From: Pseudomonadales bacterium
Lineage (GTDB): Bacteria > Pseudomonadota > Gammaproteobacteria > Pseudomonadales > Pseudohongiellaceae
NCBI GenBank assembly: GCA_023254735.1
Contig: JALRKV010000083.1
Span: forward strand, 1 to 64,000
Reading direction: 5' to 3'
DNA length: 64,000 bases
In this document: positions 44,126 to 51,960 of the stretch, piece after piece
Numbering within the stretch: position 1 is the first letter of the stretch
Layout of the letters: each line of letters begins with the position of its first letter
Program-made: the position numbers and the translations under genes
The notes under the pieces: model-generated
What the model was told of the DNA's origin: nothing
Database searches by the model: none
Seen by the model: the letters and a program-made list of their open reading frames with translations, nothing else

Positions 44126-44575
44126 TTACTGCTCTGTCTCGTCAGAACCGTCGCGTGGCGCGCCAGTACCCGATGAACCCATGAAGAGTTTGCGTCCGTC
44201 TGGGAATGTGATGTCGCGGCCATTAGCGCGGCACGTTGGTTCGCAGAGGCGGTCCTTCGACTGATAGCCGGTTACGACAATATCAGTACCCAGAACGAGG
44301 GAGTTGCGGTTGATGCCACGACGCAGCAGCGTGTTCGGCGTGCCGCCCTCAACCATCCAAGGACCCGGATCGCGAGTCGCCTCAGGATCGTTATTGTCGA
44401 GGTGGATCCAAGTGTGTGGGTTAATCCACTCTACGCGTGTTATCGGACCGCCGAGTCGTACCGGCAGGTTCGCATCGAATTCGGCTGAGAAAGCATGGTG
44501 GGCAACCGCAGGAGTTTTGATTGCAGCAACGCCAAAAGCGGTTACAGCGGCAAGAGCCAGTAGTTTGATTTTCAT
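44126..44575 (-). CDS. Exported DUF6152 family protein
   Basis: A 149-residue exported protein. The signal peptide ends at AVA-HHAFS near residue 25. The mature start HHAFSAEFDANLPVRLGGPITRVEWINPHTWIHLD is the hallmark of DUF6152, which combines a His-His N-terminus with an OB-like VEWINPH.W strand pattern. Two cysteines (LCEPTC) could form a disulphide. The exposed N-terminal histidine of the mature protein could bind copper, but that is inference. It is downstream of a GKPDFNGIW-family gene (44742-45632) on the same strand, with a 166-bp gap. Function is unknown. Confidence 0.85.
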   Translation of the reverse strand: MKIKLLALAAVTAFGVAAIKTPAVAHHAFSAEFDANLPVRLGGPITRVEWINPHTWIHLDNNDPEATRDPGPWMVEGGTPNTLLRRGINRNSLVLGTDIVVTGYQSKDRLCEPTCRANGRDITFPDGRKLFMGSSGTGAPRDGSDETEQ

Positions 44576-44741
44576 ATGTTTAACCCTATTGTAAAACCTG
44601 AATCAAGAAGGTTTTCACCCTCTATCCTTAAACGTCAGTGTTATCCTATTCTAACGCTTTCGTGCGTCTTAGCAAGGCATAGGCCACACTCTGTTATTAC
44701 GCCCTGCGGGTACTCGATTTTCGGTGCCCGCAGTGCAAGTC

Positions 44742-45632
44742 TTAGAATCCGAGTTCAGACTCGCGACCTTTCCTGTATTTTCCGTACATCATCTCTTCGA
44801 CGAATTCGACGCATTTGAATTGGGGCAATTCATAGCCGTCTTCTAGTCTGCGGTAGATCGGCATCTTAATCGTCCAAGGACGCTCAAACACCTGCGGATC
44901 TTCCATCGTGGCTTCGTATTCGATGACATTCTCGCTTACGAGCGTATAGCGTTCGGTGACTTTAAGTTCGTAGCTGTGGTAGTTACCCGCGCGATCGAAC
45001 CAGGTACGGTCGTCGAGGCCAGAAACTTCGACCACCCAAGTGTCGCCGTCCCAGTAGCCATAGGATTGACCCATCCATGAATCCAGCGGTGGCTCACCCG
45101 GGTCCGATAGGAAAACGTTGCGCACTGCACCGGCAAACGAGTAAGCGATGAAAAAGGCGCTCTCGCTCTGGAATATCTGGAAAGGATGCGGCAGGTAGGT
45201 CGCTCGCGGCACGCCTGGCATATAGCATTTTAATTCAGGGTCATTGGCGAGCCAGTTGGCGGCGTTTTCATCGCGTCGAGCAAGCGCCTCTGGTTTGTAA
45301 GGAATGGTTCCGCCCTCAACGACGCCGTAGCTAGCAGGAACAGCACCTACAGCACCCATCGCAACTATTTCAGGCGCGGGTACAGGGACAAAATCGCCAG
45401 GGACGAGCTGATAAGCAGCTTTAGGTGGCGCTGGTTCTAGATTATCGTTGGCGTTCATTAGCACCTGCCAGATCCCGTTAAAATCTGGCTTGCCGGCTGG
45501 CGTGCGCGGAATATCGTTGCTCGTGGCCATCGCCGTGGCCGCAGTCGCGCCGGCGTCGGTCGAGGCAGAATCAGTTGGGGAACATCCCACGGCGAGCGCG
45601 GCGATTGCAGGAAGCAGCCATTGAATCTTCAT
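44742..45632 (-). CDS. Lipoprotein, GKPDLQGYW family (second member)
   Basis: A 296-residue lipoprotein with lipobox AVGC (Cys17). It shares with the gene at 38434-39468 a mature N-terminus RTPAGKPDFNGIWQ and a central YGYWDGDTWVVEVSGLDDRTWFD motif, so it is a paralogue with a different anchoring mode. It is shorter by about 48 residues. A CYMPGVPRATYLPHPFQIFQS segment matches the CxxG-type central block of the family. No catalytic motif is recognised. Its minus-strand neighbour downstream is a DUF6152 gene. The function of the family is unknown. Confidence 0.72.
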   Translation of the reverse strand: MKIQWLLPAIAALAVGCSPTDSASTDAGATAATAMATSNDIPRTPAGKPDFNGIWQVLMNANDNLEPAPPKAAYQLVPGDFVPVPAPEIVAMGAVGAVPASYGVVEGGTIPYKPEALARRDENAANWLANDPELKCYMPGVPRATYLPHPFQIFQSESAFFIAYSFAGAVRNVFLSDPGEPPLDSWMGQSYGYWDGDTWVVEVSGLDDRTWFDRAGNYHSYELKVTERYTLVSENVIEYEATMEDPQVFERPWTIKMPIYRRLEDGYELPQFKCVEFVEEMMYGKYRKGRESELGF

Positions 45633-45760
45633 AGTTCATCCCTTGTTGTTTTAATTGATTTTTAAACTTCAAAACGGGTCTTGTAGATTGCACCGATATA
45701 ACCATCGCGTCCGAAAACTGTCAAGCACGATGCCCGCGCCACAACCTGCGGCGCGAGAGC

Positions 45761-47020
45761 CTAACTTGCCGTCGCGTTATCGCGCCTGCCGAGCGTCGTG
45801 AGCCCAAAATGCCTAACCAACGGAACGAACAGAATAAGGCTCGCCAAGGTCAGCAGCGCAGCGGCAAGAAAAGGCGCGCCAGGCAAATAATAGCTGGCAT
45901 CAATGCCGGTATAGGTCGAAAACAGTTTAGTCATCAGCAAGGGGCCGACAATCGAGGTGACACTATTCAAACTACTGAGTGCGCCTTGGAGCTCACCTTG
46001 GGCGTTTGCCGGCACCTGGCTGGTCATAATCGACTGAAAGGCCGGAGACACAAACCCCGACAGCGCGGCGAGCGCGAGCCATCCATAAAGCTGCCAACCT
46101 TCGGTGGACAACGCATAGCCGCTAAACCCTATCGTCATCGTCAGCAGTCCAATTAAACCGGCTTTGTAAGCACCGAGATTGGGAATTGCCCAACGAATCA
46201 AAAAGGCCTGCACGATAATCATAAAAACACCGGCGTAGCCCAGTGAGAGTCCAACCTGCCATTCCGACCAAGCGAACTTTTCCATGGTGTAGTAGGTCCA
46301 TGTCGACGGTAGCGACAAATGGCCCAGCATATAGAGGAAATACGCAAGCGCGAGACCAGAGACGAGCGGGTATTTCTGCAACGCCACCAACGCCCCCATT
46401 GGGTTGGCCCGACGTAATTCGAACGGGCGTCGATTCGCCAGCGACAGCGATTCCCCCAAGACGAGGTAGCCATAAACCACATTAACTGCGGCCAGAATTG
46501 CCGCCACGATGAAGGGGAGTCTGGCACCATACTCTCCCAAGAGCCCACCAATGACAGGACCTAAAATAAAGCCGCCACCGAAGGCCGCGCCAACCATGCC
46601 AAAGCGCTGCGCGCGTTTTTCTTCGGGGGTGATATCGGTGATATAGGCGTAGGCGAGTGAAAAGGTCGAGCTCGCAGCACCGGCAACCATGCGCGCGGCG
46701 AACAGCCAAAGCAGCGTCGGCGCGAACGCCATCATCGCGTACCCTACCGCAAGCACGATTAGGGAATAGAGGATGATTGGGCGGCGACCAAACTTGTCTC
46801 CCAAATTACCGAGAATCGGCGCGGCAAAGAATTGCATCAGCGCATAGGCAAACATGAGGTAGCCGCCAAGCTGTGACGCATTCGACAGGTCCACGCCTGC
46901 CAAATCGATAATCAGCTGCGGTGTAACGGGGAGAATTATGCCGAAACCGATGGCGTCTAGTAATACAACGACGATGATGAAGGCTAAGGCGTGTTTATGC
47001 GTACTCGGGTCGATGCTCAT
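45761..47020 (-). CDS. Major facilitator transporter, TetA-like (TCR/Tet group)
   Basis: A 419-residue inner-membrane protein with 12 hydrophobic helices. Motif A between helices 2 and 3 is GNLGDKFGRRPI, and the N-terminal DAIGFGIILPVTPQLI stretch is typical of the TetA-type proton antiporters. FGMVGAAFGGGFILGPVIGGLLGEYG (motif C region) is also present. The group includes tetracycline pumps but also many chromosomal exporters and importers of unknown specificity, so no resistance claim can be made. The start codon (ATG ending at 47020) directly abuts the TAG stop of the PhoX-like gene, so the two are translated from one message. Confidence 0.88.
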   Translation of the reverse strand: MSIDPSTHKHALAFIIVVVLLDAIGFGIILPVTPQLIIDLAGVDLSNASQLGGYLMFAYALMQFFAAPILGNLGDKFGRRPIILYSLIVLAVGYAMMAFAPTLLWLFAARMVAGAASSTFSLAYAYITDITPEEKRAQRFGMVGAAFGGGFILGPVIGGLLGEYGARLPFIVAAILAAVNVVYGYLVLGESLSLANRRPFELRRANPMGALVALQKYPLVSGLALAYFLYMLGHLSLPSTWTYYTMEKFAWSEWQVGLSLGYAGVFMIIVQAFLIRWAIPNLGAYKAGLIGLLTMTIGFSGYALSTEGWQLYGWLALAALSGFVSPAFQSIMTSQVPANAQGELQGALSSLNSVTSIVGPLLMTKLFSTYTGIDASYYLPGAPFLAAALLTLASLILFVPLVRHFGLTTLGRRDNATAS

Positions 47021-48256
47021 CTAGACCCTGCTAATTTCGAATGTCACACCGAACTCATTAGCACCCTCGGCACCGCGCTGTGAACTGAAGTAAAGCCGCG
47101 TATAGCTCGGATCGAATGCAGGGCCCGTGATTTCCGACGCATCGTGACCAACCACTTGCAACAAAGGGTAAGCATTAAATTGGTCGCTATCCTTCGACGG
47201 CGCCAGCACGACGAGTTGCATGTCACCGCCATCCTCTGCAACAAGGACGTCTCCGCGAGGGGTCACGGTCACATTGTCGACGCCCGCCAAGACAGGGTCG
47301 GTTGATGTTTCAATATCGTAGATTACGCGCAACTCGCGAGACTCAGTCTCGTAAGACCAGACGCGATTATCACGCTTGGTCGTGAAGTAAACCGCGCCGT
47401 CGTGAAAGGCGATGCCTTCGCCACCGCGAAACGCTTGATAACCCTCGACCTGATAGCGCGTTGCCGTGTTAGTCGCGAGTGGGTCTGGCACGGGAAGCCA
47501 CTCGATCATTTGACTATTCCCGCGTTGGATCACAGACGCAATCTCTAGTTGACCAGCACTTAAATCCGGCAGCCCGCGCGTCGCGGTGAATCGATAGAAA
47601 CCTCCGTCGCGCTGATCTTCAGTAAGATAGAGCTGATCGTTTGCAAGATCGACAGCGACCGCTTCGTGCTCGAATCGGCCAAGAAGAGGTCTCGCCTCGC
47701 CGTTCCCCGGCTTCTGAGGATCGCATTCGAAAACCAATCCCTGCTCATGCTCCTCGCAGGAAAGCCAAGTGCCCCACGGCGTTGCTCCGCCAGCGCAGTT
47801 CGACGTCGTATTTTCCAGAATACTATAACAGTCGACTACCTCTCCGCTGGCGTCGAAACGCAGCGCGCGAACGCCACCGGCGGCATCGCGCAGTTCGCTA
47901 TTCGAGGCGTAAACCCAGCCCCCATCGGCGCTTGCAAACACCGCGCCTCCGTCTGGCGCTCGATGCCAAACGACCTCTGAATTCTTGCTTGGTGCTACAC
48001 CACTGCGTGCAACGATGCGTGACCGAAACCCCGCCGGTAAGCGCAGTCCGTTCTCATCTGGCGGCAGCAATGGCCCTAGCTCGCCAAGACGCGCGATGGC
48101 TGCAAGCAGTTCAGTGCTTTTGGGCGCCGCGCTGCCTGAAGCCATGACACTCGCCTGAGCCTTAAGGCCGCCGGCTGCAAAAAGGGCGAAGCCGGTGGCG
48201 CCGTGCTGCATGAATGCTCTTCGGTTTACTCGTAATGTTTTCATAGGTGTAAGCAT
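47021..48256 (-). CDS. PhoX-like (DUF839) Tat-exported beta-propeller phosphatase homologue
   Basis: A 411-residue protein with a twin-arginine signal (VNRRAFMQHGATGFALFAAGG). A second ATG four codons in is an alternative start. The mature part has PhoX landmarks: ASNSELRDAAGGVRALRFD, the conserved NCAGGATPWGTWLSCEEH segment, HEAVAVDLANDQLYLTEDQRDGGFYRF, and VDNVTVTPRGDVLVAEDGG. PhoX enzymes are calcium- and iron-dependent periplasmic alkaline phosphatases, and the CEEH segment with TEDQ and EDGG acidic residues supports metal binding. It is shorter than classical PhoX (about 600-700 aa), so it is a short DUF839-type relative. Its stop abuts the MFS start. Confidence 0.82.
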   Translation of the reverse strand: MLTPMKTLRVNRRAFMQHGATGFALFAAGGLKAQASVMASGSAAPKSTELLAAIARLGELGPLLPPDENGLRLPAGFRSRIVARSGVAPSKNSEVVWHRAPDGGAVFASADGGWVYASNSELRDAAGGVRALRFDASGEVVDCYSILENTTSNCAGGATPWGTWLSCEEHEQGLVFECDPQKPGNGEARPLLGRFEHEAVAVDLANDQLYLTEDQRDGGFYRFTATRGLPDLSAGQLEIASVIQRGNSQMIEWLPVPDPLATNTATRYQVEGYQAFRGGEGIAFHDGAVYFTTKRDNRVWSYETESRELRVIYDIETSTDPVLAGVDNVTVTPRGDVLVAEDGGDMQLVVLAPSKDSDQFNAYPLLQVVGHDASEITGPAFDPSYTRLYFSSQRGAEGANEFGVTFEISRV

Positions 48257-48377
48257 ACCTGAGGGTACGTGACATTAGTTTGACCAAGAGTATAGATCAG
48301 TTGCGACGGAAAAGTTGCATCGCTGCGTAGAAGAATTCGAAGGCGCTTTTCACTATCAATTCATTTGGAGCACTACG

Positions 48378-48992
48378 ATGATTAAGGATACAGATCGACT
48401 AGCAAACAAAGGATTCGCCCTGACCTCGAACAAGGTGATTGGCCTCACTCTCGCGCTGGCACTTTTCAGTGCGCCTACACTGTATGCGCAAGACACGCCT
48501 CCGACAAAAGGGGCAGCGGCATTTGATACGTTGGATGCGAACGGAGACGGAAACATCAGTTTCGACGAGTTTTCAACTCGTGAGGCGACAATTATCGACC
48601 GACTCGACGCCGACGGGAACGGTGTTTTGACTCTCGATGAGTTTCTAAACGCTCGGCCATCTCGCCACGACGGTCGCGGCCCGAAAGGTCCGTCGAAGAG
48701 GCAGGCTCAGCGCGGAGAAAGCGCGCCACAACTTAGCGCAGAGCAGCAGGCGCAAAGAGAGGGTAAGCGAGCAGCGCGCGCCGAAAAAATGGCAGAACGC
48801 CGTGCTATGATGCAAGAAAGAGTCGAAGCGCGCTTCATCGCAGCAGATACCAATGGCGATCAAGTGGTTACTGCCGCTGAATGGATGGAAGCGACTTTCT
48901 TAGCACTCGACGCTGACAACAATGGCGCGCTAACCAAGGCTGAGTTTGCGACGCGCGGCGATGCACGCGGAGGCGCTCATAAGCAGCAGTAA
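48378..48992 (+). CDS. Exported EF-hand calcium-binding protein
   Basis: A 204-residue exported protein. The ATG at 48378 has a TTGGAG site 7 bp upstream; a longer frame begins at 48315 but would add 21 unsuitable residues. The signal peptide ends near residue 38 (APTLYAQ). Four EF-hand loops with Asp at positions 1, 3 and 5 are visible: DANGDGNISFDE (53-64), DADGNGVLTLDE (77-88), DTNGDQVVTAAE (157-168) and DADNNGALTKAE (178-189). The two pairs are joined by a charged helical linker rich in Gln, Arg and Glu (about 100-150). It probably senses or buffers Ca2+ or another metal. It lies 78 bp upstream of an ECF sigma operon. Confidence 0.88.
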   Translation: MIKDTDRLANKGFALTSNKVIGLTLALALFSAPTLYAQDTPPTKGAAAFDTLDANGDGNISFDEFSTREATIIDRLDADGNGVLTLDEFLNARPSRHDGRGPKGPSKRQAQRGESAPQLSAEQQAQREGKRAARAEKMAERRAMMQERVEARFIAADTNGDQVVTAAEWMEATFLALDADNNGALTKAEFATRGDARGGAHKQQ

Positions 48993-49070
48993 TTTGCGCG
49001 CGCAGTGCGGTCGCCTCAACGGCGCCGCACTCATACTTGGCTCGGCAAACGCCACACAGATCGATACGCG

Positions 49071-49667
49071 ATGAATGATGAAGAGCTGATGGCAGCAGTC
49101 GCCCGCGGCGACCGATGCGCCTATGAGGCGCTGGTCCGGGCACACCTGCCTGCAATCACGCGCTATTCCTTGAGAATGCTCGGCAACGGGCGTGATATCG
49201 AGGATGTTGCTCAGGAAACGTTTCTTCGACTTTGGGTTAACGCAAAAAAATGGGACCCTGAGAAAGCGAAACTGAGCACCTGGCTCCACCGCATCGCACA
49301 CAACCTCTGTATCGATTTGGTGCGCAAGCAGCAGCGAGTGATGCTCGGCGGGCGATTCGACGGAGAGGTCGATAGCGATTCAAGCTCTGACAGCCAGCTT
49401 CGCGGCGCAGTTGTCGAACAGGCAAAAGAGCAACCGAGCTCTCAGCAAACAATCGAGAAAGACTCAGAGCTTTCGGCATTGAATCTGGCGATGAGCAAAC
49501 TACCAGAGACACAGCGCAGCGCCCTGCTCCTCTGCCACTACCAAGGCTTCTCCAATAAAGAGGCGGCGGAAATCATAGGATTGTCAGTGAGAGCACTCGA
49601 ATCACTCATGGCAAGGGCTAAACGCAGCTTACGAACACAAATGGAGGCTCACTATAATGAGCGATGA
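49071..49667 (+). CDS. ECF RNA polymerase sigma factor
   Basis: A 198-residue sigma factor. The ATG at 49071 (MNDEELMAAVARGD) is the usual ECF N-terminus; an in-frame upstream start would add 22 residues. Region 2 has DIEDVAQETFLRLW (42-55) for core and -10 binding. Region 4 has LPETQRSALLLCHYQGFSNKEAAEIIGLSVRALESLMARAKRSL, a helix-turn-helix for the -35 element. The linker between them is long and acidic/Gln/Ser-rich (about residues 95-145). The next gene overlaps its end by 11 bp and encodes a putative anti-sigma factor, so control by membrane signalling is likely. Confidence 0.93.
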   Translation: MNDEELMAAVARGDRCAYEALVRAHLPAITRYSLRMLGNGRDIEDVAQETFLRLWVNAKKWDPEKAKLSTWLHRIAHNLCIDLVRKQQRVMLGGRFDGEVDSDSSSDSQLRGAVVEQAKEQPSSQQTIEKDSELSALNLAMSKLPETQRSALLLCHYQGFSNKEAAEIIGLSVRALESLMARAKRSLRTQMEAHYNER

Positions 49668-50106
49668 GCACAACAATCGCCTGTTACCTTTCACGGACGA
49701 GGCGCTCGACGCCCTGCTCACCCGCGCGGCGGAGAGCAATATGGAGAGCGAGGTGGAGAGCGCGCGCTACAAACGCATCGAAGCGCGAGTACTCAACCAA
49801 GCGCTTCCACCGAAGGCTACCCAGTCACCTCGAGAAGTGCACGCAGCATCTGTCGGTTTCATGCGGGGCATCGATGCGCTCATCGACTGGCTCAGCCCAC
49901 CGCAGCAGCGGCATTGGCGGCCGATTTTCGCCGCCGCCTGTCCGCTCGTCCTGGGCATTGTGATCGGCAATTACTTCCATTTTGGCCTCACCCCGACAAG
50001 CGAACCAAGCTTCGAATCGTGGGACGACGAACTCGTTATGTTGTCTTTTTTAGATATCTCAAACCAAGGTGAAATAACCGAAGCAAACGAAGGCGAAATC
50101 AGATGA
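49657..50106 (+). CDS. Putative anti-sigma factor with one membrane helix
   Basis: A 149-residue protein whose start lies 11 bp inside the end of the sigma factor gene, a common arrangement for sigma/anti-sigma pairs. The N-terminal 90 residues are charged and helical, with no zinc HxxxCxxC motif. One transmembrane helix at about 91-108 (FAAACPLVLGIVIGNYF) and a short acidic tail follow. The size and topology fit a CnrY- or RsrA-like minimal anti-sigma factor, but I find no sequence signature to confirm it. The next gene overlaps by 4 bp (ATGA). Confidence 0.6.
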   Translation: MSDEHNNRLLPFTDEALDALLTRAAESNMESEVESARYKRIEARVLNQALPPKATQSPREVHAASVGFMRGIDALIDWLSPPQQRHWRPIFAAACPLVLGIVIGNYFHFGLTPTSEPSFESWDDELVMLSFLDISNQGEITEANEGEIR

Positions 50107-50681
50107 CACAGCCAAATAGACGGCGCGGCCTGATCGTCGCGCTGCTTATTTCGATCGCGATCAATCTTTTCTTTGTCGGCGGCGTCGCCTATCGACTCTA
50201 TCGATTGAACAGTGAGACGAACATCGGTAGACCAATACCACCGAATATTAGCTGGCTCATTCGCGACCTCACAGCCGAGCGTCAAGAAGAGCTTCGCGCT
50301 GGCCTCAGAGAGCGAGGAATACAGGGACGCGCAGCGCGCATGCGAATGTTTAATGCGCAGCGTGAATCGAACAGGCTCATGACCCAAGATCCTTTTGATG
50401 CCGAAGCGCTTTCCGCAGCATTTGCCGAACTGAGAGACGCCGCTAATGAGTACCAGCGCCTCTCCCATCTGCAGACGGTTAAGACCTTGGGAGAGTTAAG
50501 CACAGAGGAACGCCGTAATGCAGTAGAATTCATCAATCGCCGCGGACCACGCGATGGCAGACCGCCGATGCTTAACAACACCTCCCGACGGCCCATGGGT
50601 CCGCTAGGGGGAAATGGCAGCGACCAGCGAGGGCCACGTAGCGAAGCGACTGCGGAATCTCCGCCTCAGGGACAGCGATAA
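50103..50681 (+). CDS. Periplasmic heavy-metal-sensor/CpxP-Spy-like protein
   Basis: A 192-residue membrane-anchored protein with one N-terminal helix (about residues 10-32, LIVALLISIAINLFFVGGV). A periplasmic helical hairpin follows (about 55-135), with LTAERQEELRAGLRERG and AALSAAF-style helices ending in LSTEERRNAVEFINRRG. The pattern, including the LTAERQ and LSTEERR turns, matches the CpxP/Spy/CnrX-type metal-resistance sensor family. The tail is Pro/Gly/Arg-rich. It overlaps the putative anti-sigma gene by 4 bp. The likely job is to sense metal or envelope stress and release the sigma factor, as CnrX does. Confidence 0.72.
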   Translation: MTQPNRRRGLIVALLISIAINLFFVGGVAYRLYRLNSETNIGRPIPPNISWLIRDLTAERQEELRAGLRERGIQGRAARMRMFNAQRESNRLMTQDPFDAEALSAAFAELRDAANEYQRLSHLQTVKTLGELSTEERRNAVEFINRRGPRDGRPPMLNNTSRRPMGPLGGNGSDQRGPRSEATAESPPQGQR

Positions 50682-50710
50682 CTACAAGCAATATTCAGAC
50701 AGGGCAAGCG

Positions 50711-50971
50711 ATGAGCAAGCAAGGTTACAGCGACAAACCAGAAGTCACTATTCCCCCAATACAGCGCGGCAGATACCAACACTATAAGGGACAGTTTTAC
50801 GAGGTGATCGACGTCGCGCACCATAGTGAGACGCAGGAGCCTCTGGTTCTGTATCGCGCGCTGTATGGGGCAAGGGGGCTGTGGGTAAGGCCCTACTCAA
50901 TGTTTTTTGAAAACATAAAAACCGAGGGGAGTTTGGTACCTCGCTTCGCTTTTCTCGGTGAAGAAGCATAA
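50711..50971 (+). CDS. DUF1653 domain protein
   Basis: An 86-residue small cytoplasmic protein. The DUF1653 motif is complete: RGRYQHYKGQFYEVIDVAHHSETQEPLVLYRALYG, followed by LWVRPYSMFFENI. This SH3-like domain is common as a stand-alone small protein or fused to other enzymes, and its function is unknown. It follows the sensor gene by 29 bp and converges with the next gene, whose stop is 3 bp beyond its own. Confidence 0.88.
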   Translation: MSKQGYSDKPEVTIPPIQRGRYQHYKGQFYEVIDVAHHSETQEPLVLYRALYGARGLWVRPYSMFFENIKTEGSLVPRFAFLGEEA

Positions 50972-50974
50972 GCC

Positions 50975-51781
50975 TCATTCCACCCGTGCTGCCAGACTCT
51001 CAAATTCGGCCAGTTGAGCATCGATGAACTGCTCTGCCACAGCGCGTTGAGCAGGCGAGAGATTTTCCCCCAGTGCCTGCCGCGTCCGTTCCAACGCCTC
51101 CCGCTGCAAACTTAGCCGCGCTCTCTGCGAGGTTTCTTCAAGGGCATGTGGATTGAGCAGCGCATAGCTGCTCTCAAAATGGGTTGCGACGAGATGATCA
51201 ATCTCACCCTTAGTGAAATCCAGTCCGTTCTGCCGCGCGAATAGTTCGGCTTGCCCGCGATAGCTTGGCTTAAATTTTTCCCATGCATTGCGCCGCATGA
51301 GCGCCTCGAGATCTCTTATTTCGTTTTGGCTAAGTGCGGGACGGAGACGCGACAGCACATAATTTGCAGCCGGCTTATAGGCCCTCTGCCTGCTGCCCAT
51401 CGTACCCATACTCTGCGCCAATCTAAAATCAGTTAATTCGCGATGAGCCTGGACAAGCGCATCGCGAATCGCGCTCTTTCGCTGTTCGTCACCGGTGAGG
51501 CTGACATAAAACTGTGCGAAGTCAGCGTCTACCTCGCCAAGCAGACGTTCTTCGGCGACCGCTGACTGTTGTGCATCAAGATCGGCGAAGAGAAACTGAT
51601 TCTCGAGCTGCACGAGGGAGAGACCCTCAGGGGCATCTTGCATTAAGAAACCAGAGCGCGGAGCTGGACTCGATTCGGGACCCTGCGGTGTTGGCAGCAC
51701 AAGCGTTAGGATCAGGACGATACCGAGACCCAATAAGCCGCCCAGAATAACTCGAAGTACTCTCCTTACACTGTGCTCCAT
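50975..51781 (-). CDS. Uncharacterised anchored all-helical protein
   Basis: A 268-residue protein. The ATG ending at 51781 (MEHSVRRVLRVILGGLLGLG) is preferred, because AGAAGAGG precedes it. A further ATG five codons upstream is possible. There is one N-terminal membrane helix (about 10-31) and then an almost wholly helical, Gln/Glu/Arg/Leu-rich body. Features such as LARLRPALSQNEIRDLEALMRR and QREALERTRQALGENLSPAQR suggest repeated helical hairpins. The layout of an N-anchor and an extended helical part recalls lipase chaperones (LifO), but the RxxFDY motif of that family is not seen. No partner lipase is next to it. Function unknown. Confidence 0.55.
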   Translation of the reverse strand: MEHSVRRVLRVILGGLLGLGIVLILTLVLPTPQGPESSPAPRSGFLMQDAPEGLSLVQLENQFLFADLDAQQSAVAEERLLGEVDADFAQFYVSLTGDEQRKSAIRDALVQAHRELTDFRLAQSMGTMGSRQRAYKPAANYVLSRLRPALSQNEIRDLEALMRRNAWEKFKPSYRGQAELFARQNGLDFTKGEIDHLVATHFESSYALLNPHALEETSQRARLSLQREALERTRQALGENLSPAQRAVAEQFIDAQLAEFESLAARVE

Positions 51782-51960
51782 GCGCCCTCTTCTCATTTAG
51801 TTGTAAACCACTCTGAGTCTACGCTCTTCCGGCGTTAGCTGATCAGTGTGACTCCGGTTACACTCTGTTTTGAGCCATGCTGTAAAATTCCGGCGCCTGC
51901 AAAGTGCATCAGATTCACCCACTTATTACTACTTGCTAACTGCATTTAAGGAAATCAGAA

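Noticed and set aside
45761-47020. Tetracycline-resistance determinant
   Set aside because: The protein belongs to the TCR/Tet MFS group, but this group is broad, and no tetR neighbour or resistance-specific residues can be shown.
50975-51781. Lipase-specific chaperone (LifO)
   Set aside because: The N-anchor and helical body are suggestive, but the RxxFDY motif and a neighbouring lipase are absent.
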